Shown here piece by piece: positions 1-8,669 of a stretch of 64,000 nt of DNA (positions are counted from its first letter, which is position 1; every line of letters starts with the position of its first letter). This DNA is from Pseudomaricurvus albidus. GTDB taxonomy: Bacteria > Pseudomonadota > Gammaproteobacteria > Pseudomonadales > Cellvibrionaceae. The position numbers were made by a program, and so were the translations under genes. The notes beneath the pieces are model-generated. The model was not told where the DNA came from, ran no database searches, and saw only the letters and a list, made by a program, of their open reading frames with translations. The stretch covers positions 1 through 64,000 of the forward strand of contig NZ_JAHKRS010000011.1 in NCBI RefSeq assembly GCF_018863235.1. Reading direction: 5' to 3'.

Positions 1-72
1 ACTGGTGAACCAACTGACAAGGAAAATGGTTATCAATCTGCAAAAGATAAATGAAGAATATTATTAACTAAA

Positions 73-372
73 TCAATTAGTTACAGGCGAAGTGGCTAAA
101 TCCAACACTTTTGCCGGCCGGACCTCATTAAAGGTTAACTTTGAACAAAGCTCGGCTTCAATTAATCGCAAAATATAATCATTACCGAAAACTCTAGCAT
201 AGGCAAAAGCGGGCGCGAGGAGTCTGTTTTGCAGAGCACCGATGACCAATAACTGGGATAACAGTGCTTTGGGGCTGCGTGCCTGATTCAGCTGCATTCT
301 GTGCAGTTCGGCGACATAGCGCTTGCGGCCACTTTTTCGATGTTGCCAGCCAGAAGGCATAAACGGCAGCAA
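73..372 (-). CDS. hypothetical protein fragment
   Basis: An open frame of 99 codons that I do not recognise. The protein is Leu/Ala/Arg-rich with no signal peptide, membrane segment or motif. No convincing ribosome site precedes the first ATG, and the frame stays open upstream of it, so this is more likely the 3' end of a decayed gene than a complete one. It lies directly downstream of the nonsense-mutated exonuclease gene on the same strand, in a stretch that reads as eroded coding DNA. It could also be a chance frame. Confidence 0.25.
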   Translation of the reverse strand: MLPFMPSGWQHRKSGRKRYVAELHRMQLNQARSPKALLSQLLVIGALQNRLLAPAFAYARVFGNDYILRLIEAELCSKLTFNEVRPAKVLDLATSPVTN

Positions 373-408
373 GTATTTGAGTGAGCTGCCCTCTTTTTAA
401 ATAGTGCT

Positions 409-992
409 TAGCGCAACAGACAGCCGCTAAGTGCATCAGATACGACCGCGCCAGTCAGCGTGACCATCATGCCGCTGTTGATGTAGCGGGCATGTCGGCG
501 TTGTTCTCGCTTTAGGTTTTCGTCACCATTTAGATGATTGGTGAAACTCACGGAGCACATGTCTAATCCTTCACGGGATGCTTGATCCAGATTGCGCAGT
601 TATTGATCGTGCTGGTAATTTTTACTATTTGTTTCGATCGTGAACTGTCGTTGATCAAATTTACCCCAGCTTCCCCAGGCAGAGATTTCAGACTGAGAAA
701 TCCAGTCTTTGAAAGATTCAATGACGTTATCTAGTGGAGGCGTTGTATCCGCCTGAACTTGCTGAATTCCAGTAAGACTCGTACAGAAGCTCTATAACGT
801 TGAGGGCCCTTGTGGTTGCACATAGAGTTGACGTTTATCTATGACCTCAAATCCCTTCTGACTTAACATCCCAACTACGGCACAGATTTCAATAAATTCC
901 ATTTCGGAGTTTGGGATTGGTGGCTGATCATTACAGGTACATTCAAGATCTACTAACAGCATAGGTACACTTTGCGAGTGAGAATGACTCAT
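409..992 (-). pseudogene. DEDDh 3'-5' exonuclease (ERI-1/KapD-like), nonsense-mutated
   Basis: From an ATG at 992 preceded by an AGGGG ribosome site, the frame encodes LLVDLECTC and later MEFIEI, which resemble the DEDDh exonuclease Exo I motif and the stretch after it. A TAG at 792-794 interrupts it. The same frame then continues with SLTGIQQ, the spacing expected of the family, and AWGSWGKFDQRQ, resembling the Exo II region. A TAA follows at 600-602. The remaining frame to 409 loses family resemblance, and the terminal HxxxxxD motif is not seen. Two in-frame stops in an otherwise aligned frame indicate a decayed gene rather than a frame artefact. If intact it would trim RNA or DNA 3' ends. 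Confidence 0.7.
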
Positions 993-1441
993 ATAGGCCC
1001 CTGCGAAAGTAAACGATCTACATGACAATCAAATTGAAAGAAATATTGCAGATTTGGAGCATATTTCAGGGCATGAATAAACGGCATGACTTTTACTTAC
1101 ATGGTCCAAAAAATAGTCAAAACCATTATGAATTTTAAAATAAAACTCTATTTATTTAGAAAGGTTACAAGAGCTTACACAGGTTTTGGGGTAAATCTTT
1201 TAATTCATCCCAAATGAGAAAACAGGAAAAAAAATTTTACTTTAATTCTAGACATTTCAATAGGTTATGAGGGTTTGTACAGGTTTTAGGCCAAATTTCG
1301 TAATTCACCCTATTTATTATAACTTATTGTTATTTCTGCTTACTTTCTTATCAGTGAACACAAGCAGTTCATTAACAAAAAGAAACATATGTAGATGTTT
1401 TATATTTGCAGGCTCTGAAATATACTTGATGCACACTGTAA
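993..1441. other. gene-free AT-rich stretch
   Basis: About 450 bases between the decayed exonuclease and the first Rieske gene hold no supported gene. It is AT-rich and contains an imperfect direct repeat pair (listed separately). It probably forms the upstream control region of the catabolic island. Confidence 0.6.
1163..1310. repeat. imperfect direct repeat pair, 100-bp period
   Basis: Two copies of about 48 bases (1163-1210 and 1263-1310) start with GGTTA, share ACAGGTTTT in the middle and end with TAATTCA(T/C)CC. Their starts are exactly 100 bases apart. No coding frame explains them. They could be regulator sites upstream of the Rieske gene or remnants of a short duplication. Confidence 0.55.
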
Positions 1442-1465
1442 AATAAACATGTTAGATTGTTTATT
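1442..1465. promoter_or_regulatory. palindromic operator, site 1 of 5
   Basis: AATAAACA and TGTTTATT form perfect 8-base inverted arms separated by 8 bases, ending 41 bases before the Rieske oxygenase start. The same arm/8/arm pattern recurs at 7641, 10237, 19800 and 20339. It fits a TetR-dimer site; the likely binder is one of the two TetR proteins encoded at 8.7-10.1 kb. Confidence 0.65.
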
Positions 1466-1506
1466 TTGGTCAGTTGTACAATAAATGGAAGCAGGGGGAA
1501 TTGCTC

Positions 1507-2907
1507 ATGTCAAAGTTAGATACGCCATCAGGGGCGCATCGATGCCCGGGACCTTCCACCCGAGACATTATTCTGTCCGATAAAGATGAGGTGCCTGAGC
1601 ATCTGGTGGAAGAGTCATACTCATACCTTGGTGATGCGGATATCCCTTTTGAACGTTACACATCAAACGATTTTTTTCAGCAAGAAATAGACAATATGTG
1701 GCTTAAAACCTGGCAGTGGGCTTGCCGGGAAGAAGAGGTATCGCAAACTGGCGATTATGTCGTGTATGACATTGTCGGTAAGTCAGTGATTGTACTGAGA
1801 ACAGAGAGCGGTGACATAAAAGCCTTTGCCAATGCCTGTCTTCACCGTGGAACACAATTGAAACCATCCGAGAGCTGTGGCCGAAGTAAAAATCTGCGTT
1901 GTCCTTTCCATGGTTTTACATGGTCGCTTGATGGCAACTTGGAAGATGTTCCCTGCCGGTGGGACTTCCCGCACGTGGAAACAAAGCAGTTTTCGCTGCC
2001 GCAACTCAGAGTTGAGTGCTGGAACGGATTTGTGTTTATCAACTTTAACCCCGACGCCGCGCCACTCAGCGATCAATTAGGGGTTTTACCGGAACACTTT
2101 AAAAATTGGGACTTGAGTGGCAAGTTTACTTCCATGTATATCCGTAAAAAGCTTCCTGCCAACTGGAAAGCCTGTCTGGAAGCCTTCCTGGAGTCTTATC
2201 ATGTTTTGGAGACCCATCCACAGGGAATTACCACCGTAGGCGACGCTAACACTCAATACGATATTTATGGTGATTTCGTGTCACGTTTTGTACACCTGGT
2301 TGGTTATCCAAGCCCACATCTTGAGTCCCAGCCTGATCAACAGATGATTCTGGATGCCTTGTTCGCTGAGGCGGTCGTTGAAGGAGCTCAGAGTGAAGGA
2401 CATGACTTAAAAGTCGGGCCAGGCGAATCTGCGCGTAAGGTCTTTGCTGATCATCTGAAAAAAAATCTGGGTGAAGCCTATGACCGGGATTTCTCACGCC
2501 TCAGTGTCAGCGAGACGATTGACGCAATTGAATACTGCCTGTTCCCTAATACCTGTTTTTTCCCGTCGCTATTGTTTCCTATGGTGTATCGATTCCGTCC
2601 CGACGGTTGTGATCCTGATAAAACTATTTTTGATCTGCTTTATCTACAACCATTGCCAGACTCTGGCAAAGTTCCAGACTCTGCGGAACCTTTTGAACTG
2701 GATGAGCAGCAATCGTTTCATGAAATCCCCGGTTTTGATCCAGGGCTGGCCACTATCTACGATCAGGATACTGGTAATCTGCTTAGCCAGCAGCGCGGTT
2801 TTAAGGCGTCGTTAAAACCGGGTGAAACTCTGGGTAATTATCAAGAGATTCGTATTCGTCAACTTCATCAAACACTGGATAAATATTTAACTGGAGAAGT
2901 CTCATGA
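1507..2907 (+). CDS. Rieske non-heme iron oxygenase, alpha subunit
   Basis: A 466-residue ring-hydroxylating-type oxygenase. The start at 1507 is chosen because AGGGGG lies upstream at good spacing; an in-frame ATG at 1474 lacks one. The Rieske [2Fe-2S] ligands are Cys111/His113 (CLHRG) and Cys132/His135 (CPFHG). The catalytic iron site is in ESYHVLETH, His232 and His237. The length is normal for the family. It is the first gene of a three-gene unit whose members overlap by 4 and 1 bases. It is a clear paralogue of the oxygenase at 16927, sharing the CREE, CPFHG, PC(R/K)WDF and SPHL segments. The substrate cannot be read from sequence; the island context suggests a hydrophobic cyclic compound. 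The nearest electron donor is the ferredoxin at 18348. Confidence 0.9.
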   Translation: MSKLDTPSGAHRCPGPSTRDIILSDKDEVPEHLVEESYSYLGDADIPFERYTSNDFFQQEIDNMWLKTWQWACREEEVSQTGDYVVYDIVGKSVIVLRTESGDIKAFANACLHRGTQLKPSESCGRSKNLRCPFHGFTWSLDGNLEDVPCRWDFPHVETKQFSLPQLRVECWNGFVFINFNPDAAPLSDQLGVLPEHFKNWDLSGKFTSMYIRKKLPANWKACLEAFLESYHVLETHPQGITTVGDANTQYDIYGDFVSRFVHLVGYPSPHLESQPDQQMILDALFAEAVVEGAQSEGHDLKVGPGESARKVFADHLKKNLGEAYDRDFSRLSVSETIDAIEYCLFPNTCFFPSLLFPMVYRFRPDGCDPDKTIFDLLYLQPLPDSGKVPDSAEPFELDEQQSFHEIPGFDPGLATIYDQDTGNLLSQQRGFKASLKPGETLGNYQEIRIRQLHQTLDKYLTGEVS

Positions 2908-3365
2908 TACGCGGAGCTCATCATGTCGCGATATCGACGCAGGATATGGCGCAAGCCCTTTTTTTCTATCGGGATCTGTTGGGATTTAAAGAGGTTTCAG
3001 CAACCAGTTGGTCTTCAGGTACTGATGTGATTAATCAGGTTCTGGATTTACCGGACAGTGCGGCTAAACAAATCATGCTTAAGGGCAGTAATTTGTGCAT
3101 TGAATTGTTCGAATTTTCAAATCCTGCCCAATCTCTACTAACAGAGAGGCGCCCTGTCAGTCAGGTGGGACTGACACACCTGTGTCTTGATGTTGATGAT
3201 ATTCAGTTTGAATACAATCGTCTGCTTGAAGCAGGTATCGAGTTTCACGTACCGCCTCAAGATTTTGGGGCGGTAAAAGCGACCTATGGTCGTGACCCGG
3301 ATGGGAACGTATTTGAACTGCAGGAAATTGTTGATCCTTGTTCGCCAGACCGGTTGTTTGAGTGA
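2904..3365 (+). CDS. VOC-superfamily glyoxalase/dioxygenase-like protein
   Basis: A 153-residue protein with the paired beta-alpha-beta-beta-beta modules of the vicinal oxygen chelate superfamily. Candidate metal ligands are a His in the opening GAHHVAI, a His in LTHLCLD near the middle, and the Glu of VFELQE after GRDPDGN near the end. Its ATG overlaps the stop of the Rieske gene by four bases, so the two are translationally coupled. VOC members in such islands act as extradiol dioxygenases, epimerases, isomerases or lyases. This one is short, like the glyoxalase I/methylmalonyl-CoA epimerase type, so the exact reaction is open. Confidence 0.8.
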   Translation: MIRGAHHVAISTQDMAQALFFYRDLLGFKEVSATSWSSGTDVINQVLDLPDSAAKQIMLKGSNLCIELFEFSNPAQSLLTERRPVSQVGLTHLCLDVDDIQFEYNRLLEAGIEFHVPPQDFGAVKATYGRDPDGNVFELQEIVDPCSPDRLFE

Positions 3366-4201
3366 TGCGAAAAACTCTCTGGCCGGCCTGTGTGCGACAA
3401 CACAGTTTTGCAGAGCAATTGGCTGCCGCCAACCGGCATGGTTTCACCCATTTGCCCATTGGTTTAATGACCTATCGTCAATTGAAAAGCCAGGGTGTTT
3501 GGGATGATGATATTCGACAATTGGCGAGTGGCCATAATATGGCGCTGGGTCATTATGATGGTTTTAGTGGTTGGGCTCCCGTCAAGTACAATCCTGATTT
3601 TCCTGAAGTGGCAAAACAGGTCTTTGATGCCTGCAGTGAAGAGTGTCTTGATATCTGTTCGGCATTGGGTATCGATCGAATCTGTGCTACGGGTACTTTT
3701 GCCCCGGGTCAGTTTGAATTGTCCAGACTTGCGGATGGCTTCGCACGTTTTTGTGAGTCTGCAGCCGCACGTAATATCCAAGTAGACCTTGAGTTTTTAC
3801 CCATGTGGGGGCTTCCCGATTTGGCAACTGCCTGGTCGGTCTTGAAAGTCCATAGACCCTCTAACAGCAGTATCCTGTTTGACACCTGGCATTTTTTTCG
3901 TGGCAATCCTGATATCAGATTACTCGAAGCGTTGCCCGCTGGCACGATACAAACGGTTCAACTGGCTGATGCCAAACCGGTATGTCCGGACATCGGCTTG
4001 TTAGAGGAGTGCCTACAGTATCGTATAGAGCCCGGGTTTGGGACGCTGCCATTATCAAAAATTTTGCCGATATTGAAGCGCCAGGGTATTAGGGATGTTG
4101 GTCCTGAAATATTTTCCAGTGAGCTCGATCATCTTTCTGCGGATGAGGCTGCGCTTAAGGTGGCAGCAGCCTGTGAACCTTCTATCGAATGGCTTTCATA
4201 A
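3365..4201 (+). CDS. sugar phosphate isomerase/epimerase-like TIM barrel
   Basis: A 278-residue AP-endonuclease-2/xylose-isomerase-type TIM barrel. Likely metal ligands are the Glu in VDLEFLP, the Asp and His in LFDTWHFF, the Asp in QLADAKP and the Glu in GPEIFSSE. I chose the ATG at 3365, which overlaps the previous stop by one base (TGATG); a GTG one codon earlier is possible. It ends 12 bases before the convergent SDR operon. Members of this fold near oxygenases can act as isomerases or hydro-lyases of ring-cleavage intermediates, but nothing here fixes the substrate. Confidence 0.8.
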   Translation: MRKTLWPACVRQHSFAEQLAAANRHGFTHLPIGLMTYRQLKSQGVWDDDIRQLASGHNMALGHYDGFSGWAPVKYNPDFPEVAKQVFDACSEECLDICSALGIDRICATGTFAPGQFELSRLADGFARFCESAAARNIQVDLEFLPMWGLPDLATAWSVLKVHRPSNSSILFDTWHFFRGNPDIRLLEALPAGTIQTVQLADAKPVCPDIGLLEECLQYRIEPGFGTLPLSKILPILKRQGIRDVGPEIFSSELDHLSADEAALKVAAACEPSIEWLS

Positions 4202-4213
4202 GGTACTAAAAGT

Positions 4214-5011
4214 TTAAGCGCCCTGTCCGGAAGGATAGGGCTTGGCCAACACACCTCCGTCCACATACATTTGATGGCCAGTCATAAAACTGGCCTCATC
4301 TGAAGCCAAAAACAAACAGGCATTGGCAACCTCAGAGACGGTGGCAATACGATTCAGAGGCTGCATACCTGCGTAGATCTTTTCAAGGCCTTCCGGGTCG
4401 TCAGCGCTTTGTAAATACTGCTGCAGTAATGGGGTGTAGGTTGCGGCTGGGTGTAGAGAGTTACAGCGAATGTTATAGCCTTTCTCGCCACAGTCCAGTG
4501 CTACTGTTTTTGTCAGTGCATCCTGTGCAGCCTTTGCCGCGCCATAACAGGTAAACAAAGGGCCGGGCCGAATACTTTCCACTGAAGAAATATTGACTAT
4601 TGACCCTCCACCCGTGTGCTTCATGCTAGCGACGGCATACTGACATCCCAGGAATGCCCCCTCTCCATGCACGCGCATATGGTCACGCCAATCAGAGAGA
4701 TTGGTATCCTCAATACTGCCCGGCCGAGAGATCCCGGCACTTTGTATCAGAATATCCAGCTTTTCCTTACGCGCCTCTATAATGGCGAATGCTGATTGCC
4801 ATTGACTCTCGTCGGTAACATCAAGAGCCAGATACTCCACAGAATCCCAGCGCTGACACAAGGTTCTTGATTTCGCTTCATTGATATCGCCAATGAATAC
4901 GTAAGCTCCTTCTTCAGCTAATTGTTCAACGATACCCGCACCAATACCGTCAGCACCGCCGGTAACCAGCGCCACCTTGCCCTGAAACCTTTGTCTGAGG
5001 CTTTGAGACAT
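4214..5011 (-). CDS. SDR-family oxidoreductase 1
   Basis: A 265-residue classical short-chain dehydrogenase with the nucleotide motif TGGADGIG, a conserved Ser of the active-site tetrad in NISSVES, and YGAAK carrying the catalytic Tyr-x3-Lys. It ends with the usual substrate-loop and MTGHQMYVDGG region. The start at 5011 follows AAGGGGGAT; a longer frame to 5089 would overlap the upstream SDR and has no ribosome site. It is the last of four tandem SDR genes transcribed leftward from the 7.5 kb divergent promoter. It probably oxidises a secondary hydroxyl of a pathway intermediate with NAD(P)+; the substrate is unknown. Confidence 0.88.
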   Translation of the reverse strand: MSQSLRQRFQGKVALVTGGADGIGAGIVEQLAEEGAYVFIGDINEAKSRTLCQRWDSVEYLALDVTDESQWQSAFAIIEARKEKLDILIQSAGISRPGSIEDTNLSDWRDHMRVHGEGAFLGCQYAVASMKHTGGGSIVNISSVESIRPGPLFTCYGAAKAAQDALTKTVALDCGEKGYNIRCNSLHPAATYTPLLQQYLQSADDPEGLEKIYAGMQPLNRIATVSEVANACLFLASDEASFMTGHQMYVDGGVLAKPYPSGQGA

Positions 5012-5066
5012 ACAGTGATCCCCCTTTCGATTTAATGCTCGCTTGTTTAGGGTGTTATTTTGACTG

Positions 5067-5804
5067 TTACTGTGCTGTCCAGCCGCCATCCACAGGCAAT
5101 AATGTACCTGTGTTAAAGCTGGACAGATCGGAAGCCAGGAACATCACCGCATTGGCAACTTCCTGAGGTGTGCCCAACCGTTTCATGGCGTGTAAGGAGG
5201 CCAGAGCGTCCAGATCTTCGATGGTGCTTTCAAGCAATGGGGTTGTGACATTGCCAGGGCAAACGGCATTAATCCGAATTGGAGTTTCTGCATATTCTAC
5301 AGCTGCCGTTCGGGTCAGACCGGCAACTGCAAATTTACTGCTAACGTAGAATGATGCTCCAGGGAAAACCCGCTGTGACAAGGCAGAAGCCATATTGACG
5401 ATGGTTCCCCGGTTTTGCCTGAGCATTTGATTCAGTTCAGCCCGCATACTCAACCAGACACCTTTAAGATTGACAGCCATGACCCGGTCAAAGTCTGCTG
5501 CGGAGGTTTCCGCTACCGGTTCCAGAGTTGAAGATATACCCGCATTATTGACCGCGATATCGAGCCCTCCCCAGGCACCCACAACTTGGTCTACCATTGC
5601 CTGAACTTGATCTGCACAAGAGACGTCGGCGGTAATTGCCAACGTCTCGCTATCAAGTTGAGCGGCAGCTTGCTGCACCGCTTCGGCCGAAATATCCACC
5701 AGCGCGACACGAGCCCCAGCCTTGGCGAAGCTTTCCGCACAAGAAAAACCCAGCCCGGCAGCAGCACCCGTAATCAGTACGGTTTTACCGTTAAAATCAA
5801 ACAT
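5067..5804 (-). CDS. SDR-family oxidoreductase 2
   Basis: A 245-residue classical SDR. It shows TGAAAGLG for cofactor binding, NNAG, MASA with the catalytic Ser, and YVSSK with Tyr-x3-Lys. The C-terminal PVDGG segment is typical of the family. The start at 5804 (MFDFNGK) is chosen over a frame beginning five codons earlier because it matches the usual spacing to the glycine motif. It is third in the four-SDR operon, 39 bases from the gene before it and 55 from the gene after it. The four SDRs are divergent from one another, which argues for distinct substrates rather than recent duplication. Confidence 0.88.
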   Translation of the reverse strand: MFDFNGKTVLITGAAAGLGFSCAESFAKAGARVALVDISAEAVQQAAAQLDSETLAITADVSCADQVQAMVDQVVGAWGGLDIAVNNAGISSTLEPVAETSAADFDRVMAVNLKGVWLSMRAELNQMLRQNRGTIVNMASALSQRVFPGASFYVSSKFAVAGLTRTAAVEYAETPIRINAVCPGNVTTPLLESTIEDLDALASLHAMKRLGTPQEVANAVMFLASDLSSFNTGTLLPVDGGWTAQ

Positions 5805-5843
5805 AGTTATTATTCTCAACAGATCGTTGTTTACAGGTGACAG

Positions 5844-6599
5844 TTAACAGGCATTGCCGCCATCCACCATATACACACCACCGGTACAGTAGCTGGCATC
5901 ATCACTGGCCAGGAATAGCATCATGCCGCTAATCTCATCTGGACGACCATAGCGTCCCATGGGGGTTGTCTGTTTTAGGGTATTCTGGAATGCGGTTTCA
6001 GCACCCGGTGCATAGCCGGTCTCGATGGAGCGCATCATTCGTGTATCCAGAGGTCCAGGATTGACGGTATTAACCCGAATATTGAAGGGGGCAAACTCTT
6101 TGGCGGCACAACGCATCAGACCAATGACGGCATGTTTACTGGTGTTATAAGGCATCATGTTCGCGGTTCCCATAACGCCTGCACCGGATGAAGTAATGAT
6201 GATGCTTCCACCGCGATCTTTCATGGCCTCGACGACCACTTTCAAACCGCACCATACGCCGATGACATTGATGTCCATCACCAGACGAAAACTATCCAAT
6301 GAGCAGTCACTAATAGGACCTATTTTGCCTTCAATACCCGCATTGGCGATAAACACATCCAATTGACCAAAGCGTTCGAGAGTTGCATCAACCATTTTTT
6401 GGTTGTCTTCCAACTTGGATACATCCACTGCCAGGTATGCGACATCGCCTTTTAACGTTCCCGCAAAATCTTGTAACGACGACTCATTCAGATCGGTCAT
6501 CATGACTTTGGCCCCTTCAGCCAAAAAACGGTTTACTGTGGCGCGGCCAACTTCACCGGCGGCGCCGGTGATCAACACGACTTTATCTTTTACGCTCAT
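5844..6599 (-). CDS. SDR-family oxidoreductase 3
   Basis: A 251-residue classical SDR with TGAAGEVG, ANAG, the catalytic Ser in IITSSGAG and Tyr-x3-Lys in YNTSKH. A GAGAGAGACA purine run precedes the ATG. It is second in the leftward SDR operon, between the genes at 6671 and 5067. It likely interconverts an alcohol and ketone produced downstream of the Rieske hydroxylations. The cofactor acidic residue after beta-2 (MMTDLN) suggests NAD(H) rather than NADP(H), by family rule. Confidence 0.88.
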   Translation of the reverse strand: MSVKDKVVLITGAAGEVGRATVNRFLAEGAKVMMTDLNESSLQDFAGTLKGDVAYLAVDVSKLEDNQKMVDATLERFGQLDVFIANAGIEGKIGPISDCSLDSFRLVMDINVIGVWCGLKVVVEAMKDRGGSIIITSSGAGVMGTANMMPYNTSKHAVIGLMRCAAKEFAPFNIRVNTVNPGPLDTRMMRSIETGYAPGAETAFQNTLKQTTPMGRYGRPDEISGMMLFLASDDASYCTGGVYMVDGGNAC

Positions 6600-6670
6600 T
6601 GTCTCTCTCTTATGCTTGCTTGTTTTTACAACGCCAAGTATTTATTAAACTTAGGTGTGTGGTAAACAAC

Positions 6671-7471
6671 TTAAGGTGCAGGAATTTCACCGGCCGCAAC
6701 CATCGCTTCCTGAATTTCTTTACCTAGCGGGTTGCGTCGGAGTGTGAGGCCGCCATTAACCTGAAGATTTTGACCGGTCATAAAGCACTCGTCAGACGCA
6801 AGAAAAACGGCAGCTGCTGCAATATCTTCGCTGGTTCCTACCCGGCCTAATGGATAGCATTTACGGAACGTTTCCACCAGGGCCTGACTTTGCATGGCAT
6901 CAGCAGTCATAGGGGTTTCAGTCACTCCCGGTGATATGCTGTTCGCTCGAATGCCTTTTTCGCCGTATTGATTGGCCACGCAACGTATCAAGTGGTCGGT
7001 TCCGGCTTTGGTGCCCATGTAGGCAGAATGATCATCCAGCATAATCGTTGCGGTGGCAGATGATATTTGGATGATCGAACCACCAGTGGAATCCATCGCT
7101 GCAAGCAGTTTCTGTAACCAGAAGAAAGGTCCCTTGAATTGCAGGTCGACCATGCGATCCAGTTGTTCTTCGGTATTTTCAGTCATGGGTATCAACAGTC
7201 CCCAGCCGGTGCAGTTGATGGCGACATCAAGACGACCGTGCCGATCCAGAATACTGTCAATCATTTGATCAATAGAATCCTTTTTGGAAAAGTCGCACAA
7301 AACCCAATCACCCTGAATTTCTTCTGCCAGTTCCCGTAGGGGGTGTTCATGACGACCTGAAACGATGACTTTTGCTCCCTCTTGAGCGAATCGACGGGCA
7401 ATAACCTGCCCCATATTGTCTTTTCCGGCTGCCCCTACGATTGACACCACTTTGCCTGCCAATGAACTCAT
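6671..7471 (-). CDS. SDR-family oxidoreductase 4, operon leader
   Basis: A 266-residue SDR. The cofactor loop is VGAAGKDNMGQ, an extended variant of the TGxxxGxG motif that resembles the enoyl-ACP-reductase-like divergent SDRs, while the active site keeps Ser in QISSAT and Tyr-x3-Lys in YMGTK. GAGAGGTG precedes the ATG. It is the first gene of the leftward operon; its start faces the SnoaL-like gene at 7692 across 220 bases containing the shared operator and an inverted GACTAAA/TTTAGTC pair. The function is an oxidoreductase of unknown substrate. Confidence 0.85.
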   Translation of the reverse strand: MSSLAGKVVSIVGAAGKDNMGQVIARRFAQEGAKVIVSGRHEHPLRELAEEIQGDWVLCDFSKKDSIDQMIDSILDRHGRLDVAINCTGWGLLIPMTENTEEQLDRMVDLQFKGPFFWLQKLLAAMDSTGGSIIQISSATATIMLDDHSAYMGTKAGTDHLIRCVANQYGEKGIRANSISPGVTETPMTADAMQSQALVETFRKCYPLGRVGTSEDIAAAAVFLASDECFMTGQNLQVNGGLTLRRNPLGKEIQEAMVAAGEIPAP

Positions 7472-7602
7472 GAATTACACCTCTCTTATTGTATTTCTAA
7501 TAGCCCATCCAGATAGATGGCAACTGACATGAATCTCTGATGTAAACCATACACGATTCGTAAAAAATAAAACAGTCAAGATTAATTGTTTTAGTTTGGG
7601 TT

Positions 7603-7635
7603 GACTAAAGCATAACTTGCATACAAAATTTAGTC
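7603..7635. promoter_or_regulatory. inverted GACTAAA / TTTAGTC pair in the divergent promoter
   Basis: GACTAAA at 7603-7609 and TTTAGTC at 7629-7635 are inverted copies 19 bases apart in the divergent SDR/SnoaL control region. TTTAGTC recurs at 19788-19794, before the other SnoaL-like gene, followed there also by an (A/G)ATT and then the shared palindrome. This suggests a second conserved promoter or regulator element. Confidence 0.4.
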
Positions 7636-7640
7636 GATTG

Positions 7641-7664
7641 TATAAACAATTATGTTTGTTTTAA
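7641..7664. promoter_or_regulatory. palindromic operator, site 2 of 5
   Basis: TATAAACA, 8 bases, TGTTTTAA: the same inverted arms and spacing as at 1442. It ends 27 bases before the SnoaL-like start at 7692 and lies within the promoter region shared with the leftward SDR operon. Confidence 0.62.
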
Positions 7665-7691
7665 TAAATGATAATAATAGGAGATCTTGTT

Positions 7692-8120
7692 ATGCCGTTT
7701 TATGGCCCCCTTGAAGACCGAATACTTATCCAGGAGCTGGTTGCCACTTATGGTGATGCAGTTTCCCGTCGTAACAAGATCGATTTTGCCAGCACCTGGG
7801 ATGTGGATGCTGTCTGGCACTTGCCCTGGCTTGAGCCTGTGACAGGGCGTGATGTCATTGCCGATCTTTGGGAAGAGCAAATGTCGAACTACCCTTTCCA
7901 TAACTTTTCCGGTTATCTCGGTTCATTGGAAATCGACGGTAATCACGCCAAAGGTCGATTATGGACGTCCGAGCTGGTTGAGAGTGTTGAGGGCAAGTCC
8001 GGTGTTGTGACCGGTATGTATGATGACGAATTTGTTAAGCGTGGTGATCGATGGCTCTTCGCACGCAAGGTTTTTACCCCGCTGCACGGCATGGATACGA
8101 TCGTTACGGAGGAAAGCTGA
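7692..8120 (+). CDS. SnoaL-like (NTF2-fold) protein 1
   Basis: A 142-residue NTF2-like protein of the SnoaL type, with the LEDRILIQELVATYGDAV N-terminal helix pattern, a conserved Trp-rich core (STWDVDAVWHL) and the C-terminal GRYDDE-like GMYDDEF plus DRWLFARKVF strands. The start at 7692 follows TAGGAG; an ATG eight codons upstream lacks a site. It is a paralogue of the protein at 19857. Members of this fold act as cyclases, dehydratases or isomerases, and the beta subunits of Rieske oxygenases have the same fold. At 142 residues it is shorter than usual beta subunits, so either role is possible. It overlaps the next gene by one base. Confidence 0.8.
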   Translation: MPFYGPLEDRILIQELVATYGDAVSRRNKIDFASTWDVDAVWHLPWLEPVTGRDVIADLWEEQMSNYPFHNFSGYLGSLEIDGNHAKGRLWTSELVESVEGKSGVVTGMYDDEFVKRGDRWLFARKVFTPLHGMDTIVTEES

Positions 8121-8650
8121 TGAGTCTGCCTGTGTTTCCCAATCGCCGTTTTATGCAAAACAGCTGGGTAGTTAATGATCTGCAAGAGGCCATGGAGCGC
8201 TGGTCCAAAACACTGGGAGTTGGCCCTTTTTTTCACGTTAAAGGTGTAGAAATCGAGCAGCAACTGTATCGTGGGCAGGAGGTATCCGTCGAAGCAGAGT
8301 TTGCTCTTGCGCAGGCCGGTGAGATACAAATTGAGTTGGTTTGCCAGCTCAATGACAGCCCTTCAGCCTATCGCGACACCATTGCCAGGGGTGAAGAGGG
8401 ATTTCATCATATGGCGCTGTATTGTGAGAATTATGACGCTGATTTGGCTGCTTACAGGATGTCTGGTGCCGAAATTTCTTTTTGTGGCAGTGTTGGAGGT
8501 AAGCGATTCTGCTATCTGGATACCAGTCCGCAACTGGGATGCATGATCGAATTGATTGAGGCTTCCCCCTCGCAGGCAGAGTTTTTTGCGCGCATACGTG
8601 AAGAAGCTCTCAATTGGGATGGCAACGATCCCGTCAGGCCTGCGTTTTAA
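8120..8650 (+). CDS. VOC-superfamily protein 2
   Basis: A 176-residue glyoxalase/bleomycin-resistance-fold protein (Glyoxalase_4-like): an N-terminal WVVNDLQEAMERWSKTLGVG helix, a central FHHMALYCENYD with a candidate metal His, and a C-terminal GCMIELIE with a candidate Glu. Start chosen at the ATG overlapping the previous stop (TGATG), preceded by GGAGGAAAG. It forms a two-gene unit with the SnoaL-like gene. It likely acts on a CoA ester or cyclic intermediate; the reaction is unknown. Confidence 0.78.
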   Translation: MSLPVFPNRRFMQNSWVVNDLQEAMERWSKTLGVGPFFHVKGVEIEQQLYRGQEVSVEAEFALAQAGEIQIELVCQLNDSPSAYRDTIARGEEGFHHMALYCENYDADLAAYRMSGAEISFCGSVGGKRFCYLDTSPQLGCMIELIEASPSQAEFFARIREEALNWDGNDPVRPAF

Positions 8651-8651
8651 A

Positions 8652-8665
8652 GAACCCTGCGGTTC
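8652..8665. terminator. small hairpin between convergent genes
   Basis: GAACC-CTGC-GGTTC at 8652-8665 lies between the end of the VOC gene and the end of the convergent TetR gene. The stem is short and the T-run weak, so termination is only suggested. Confidence 0.3.
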
Positions 8666-8669
8666 GGCT

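Noticed and set aside
7569-7592. AAAACA ... TGTTTT pair with 12-base spacing
   Set aside because: Resembles the shared operator, but the spacing is 12 rather than 8, so I did not count it as a sixth site.
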